Shown here piece by piece: positions 62,461-64,000 of a DNA stretch of 64,000 nt. Numbering within the stretch: the first letter of the stretch is position 1; each line of letters begins with the position of its first letter. The position numbers and the translations under genes are program-made. The stretch covers positions 124,001-188,000 of the forward strand of contig NZ_CADFGP010000009.1 in the NCBI RefSeq assembly GCF_902833905.1, given 5' to 3'. The notes beneath the pieces were generated by a model that made no database searches, was not told where the DNA came from, and worked only from the letters and a program-made list of their open reading frames with translations. Origin of the DNA: Paraburkholderia tuberum STM678 (lineage in GTDB: Bacteria; Pseudomonadota; Gammaproteobacteria; Burkholderiales; Burkholderiaceae).

Positions 62461-64000
62461 ATGAGCACGATTTCCGACCTGACGCTATCGGGCAAACTGC
62501 GTCGCGATGCTGGGATAGTGGGGTTGCTGTTCGCAAGCACCACTAGCATGATTGGTTCAGGGTGGCTGTTCGGCGCCTACCATGCATCGAGAATAGCCGG
62601 TCCGTTGAGCATAGGCAGTTGGGCGCTTGGCGCTGTCATCATCATGCTGATTGCGCTATGTTTCGCGGAGCTTGCCGCCGTTTTTCCTCGTAGTGGGGCG
62701 CTGGTTCATATGAGCCACGCGAGCCATGGCGACGGACTTGGAAGGTTGTGGTGCTGGCTGCTCTTCCTCGCCTATGTCCCGGTGCCTGCAGTCGAAGCCG
62801 AAGCAATCGTCACTTATGCAAGCAACTATCTGCCATGGCTGATCCGTCCTGGCTCCGCCGGGGTGCTGAGTTTGGCGGGCTTCTTCGTGTGCGCCGGTTT
62901 GCTCGGAATCACCGCGCTGCTGAATCTGATGGTGATCAGATGGCTGCTCAACGTCAATTCAACCATTACGTGGTGGAAAATTCTGGTACCGATACTGACC
63001 ATCGTTGGCTTGATGGCAGCGAGCACCCACTGGGATGTCGTGCGTGCGGCGCCTGACACCTACAAGCTCTCCGGCATGTTCACGGCACTTCCCGCAGCAG
63101 GTATCGTTTTCAGCTATTTGGGCTTCCGTACTGCGATCGACCTCGGCGGCGAAACGGCCAATCCACATCGCGACATTCCGCTAGCCGTGATTGGCTCGGT
63201 CGTGCTCGCTGCAGTGGTTTACATCATGTTGCAAGTGGCCTTTATCTGGGCGCTGTCGCCGGTCGATCTCGCGCACGGATGGGCACACCTCAGCTTCAAG
63301 GGGGAAATGGGACCGTTCGCTGGACTTGCCGCGACGCTCGGGCTCGGCTGGATGGCGACGCTTCTCTATATCGACGCCTATATATCGCCTGGCGGCACGG
63401 GGCTGATGTATGTAACCGGCGGATCGCGCGTCCTCTTTGCTACGGGCGAAATGGAGGCCGGTCCCCGCGTGCTGACAAAGCTGAACCGCAACAAGGTGCC
63501 ATGGCTGGCGGTTCTCGTGATGTGGGTGGTTGGCACCATTTTCCTGCTGCCGTTTCCTGCATGGCAGAAGATGGTCGACTACATTACGTCGGTTACGGTG
63601 CTGACATATGGTCTTGGTCCGGTCGCGTTGCTGGTGTTGCGCCGTAACCTTCCGGAACTGCATCGTCCATTTCGCATGTGGGCCGCGCCCGTGCTGGCGC
63701 CAGCCGCATTTATCTGCAGCAACCTCGTAATATATTGGACTGGCTTTGCAACGAACACCTTTCTGTTTGCGCTGGTGGCGATCGGTTTCGTACTCTACGC
63801 GGCGTACTACCACATCGTCTTGCGCAAAGCTGCGAAAGACTTCGGCTGGAACAACATTGCGTGGCTGTTGCCGTGGTTTGGGGGCATCTGGTTATTGTCG
63901 TGGCTCGGCGGCATCGGTGGCGGACTCGGTGTGATCGGATTCGGTTGGGACATTCTTCTAGTGGCGCTCTGGAGCGTGATCGTGATGAGGCTCGCAATGC
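62461..64000 (+). CDS. APC-superfamily amino-acid permease, 3' end beyond the window
   Basis: The frame opens at ATG 62461 with AGGAG seven bases ahead and is open for 513 codons to the window edge. It has about 12 or more TM segments, with the APC start GLLFASTTSMIGSGWLFGAY, an FAELAAVFPRSGALVHM block, and GGETANPHRDIPLAVIGSV in the middle. It is closest in look to the aspartate/proton-symporter (YveA-like) branch of the APC family. It should import an amino acid or amine, perhaps related to the substrate of the LIV transporter upstream. Confidence 0.9.
   Translation, partial: MSTISDLTLSGKLRRDAGIVGLLFASTTSMIGSGWLFGAYHASRIAGPLSIGSWALGAVIIMLIALCFAELAAVFPRSGALVHMSHASHGDGLGRLWCWLLFLAYVPVPAVEAEAIVTYASNYLPWLIRPGSAGVLSLAGFFVCAGLLGITALLNLMVIRWLLNVNSTITWWKILVPILTIVGLMAASTHWDVVRAAPDTYKLSGMFTALPAAGIVFSYLGFRTAIDLGGETANPHRDIPLAVIGSVVLAAVVYIMLQVAFIWALSPVDLAHGWAHLSFKGEMGPFAGLAATLGLGWMATLLYIDAYISPGGTGLMYVTGGSRVLFATGEMEAGPRVLTKLNRNKVPWLAVLVMWVVGTIFLLPFPAWQKMVDYITSVTVLTYGLGPVALLVLRRNLPELHRPFRMWAAPVLAPAAFICSNLVIYWTGFATNTFLFALVAIGFVLYAAYYHIVLRKAAKDFGWNNIAWLLPWFGGIWLLSWLGGIGGGLGVIGFGWDILLVALWSVIVMRLAM

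Overview
The window reads as chromosomal DNA of a Burkholderia-group betaproteobacterium, most likely Paraburkholderia. The reasons are high GC content, G/C-ending codons, a Gram-negative trimeric porin, DUF3331 and DUF4148 proteins of the kind common in that group, a B12-dependent ribonucleotide reductase, and many ABC, LysR, AraC and GntR genes. No rRNA, tRNA or CRISPR array was seen.

Layout. 1-700: a long imperfect inverted repeat with nested palindromes. 0.7-3.1 kb: zinc alcohol dehydrogenase divergent from an AraC regulator. 3.1-7.5 kb: a three-gene operon (DUF5666-like periplasmic protein, cytochrome b561, MsrP-like molybdoenzyme) divergent from a CusRS/IrlRS-type two-component system, with a perfect inverted repeat between them. 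7.6-9.8 kb: small monooxygenase, diguanylate cyclase and a GntR/UTRA regulator. 10.0-15.7 kb: a SuyA/UxaA-like SAF protein behind a near-consensus promoter, a C-terminal scrap of an Ldh2-family dehydrogenase, and a SoeABC-type sulfite dehydrogenase. I read this as a partly deleted sulfolactate/sulfite locus. 15.7-26.3 kb: NrdJ, DUF3331, AI-2E-family permease, esterase, OpgC-like acyltransferase, porin and an NlpD-like lipoprotein. 26.7-32.3 kb: a periplasmic xanthine-dehydrogenase-family enzyme with a triheme cytochrome c, then an MFS carrier. 32.3-40.2 kb: a seven-gene ABC transport array with one ATPase gene, divergent from a LysR regulator.

40.2-45.3 kb: Ca2+/H+ antiporter, BON protein, 3-methyladenine glycosylase, DUF4148 protein, CBS protein and RibA. 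45.4-48.4 kb is a scarred accessory segment. It holds a tyrosine integrase broken by frameshifts and by an IS256-family fragment, an IS6-family scrap, and an intact, probably extra, undecaprenyl-diphosphate synthase. 48.4-55.5 kb: a CUT2 sugar ABC transporter, MarR regulator, CLC chloride transporter with CBS domains, a small overlapping ORF and a Pal-like lipoprotein. 55.5-57.5 kb is gene-poor. 57.5-64 kb: a branched-chain-type ABC transporter (SBP, LivH, LivM, LivG, LivF) followed by an APC permease that runs off the window.

Most of the window is nutrient uptake and redox metabolism. The parts that reward a closer look are the sulfolactate/sulfite locus with its promoter and inverted repeats, the MsrP-like operon with its divergent sensor, the one-ATPase transporter array, and the nested mobile-element scar.
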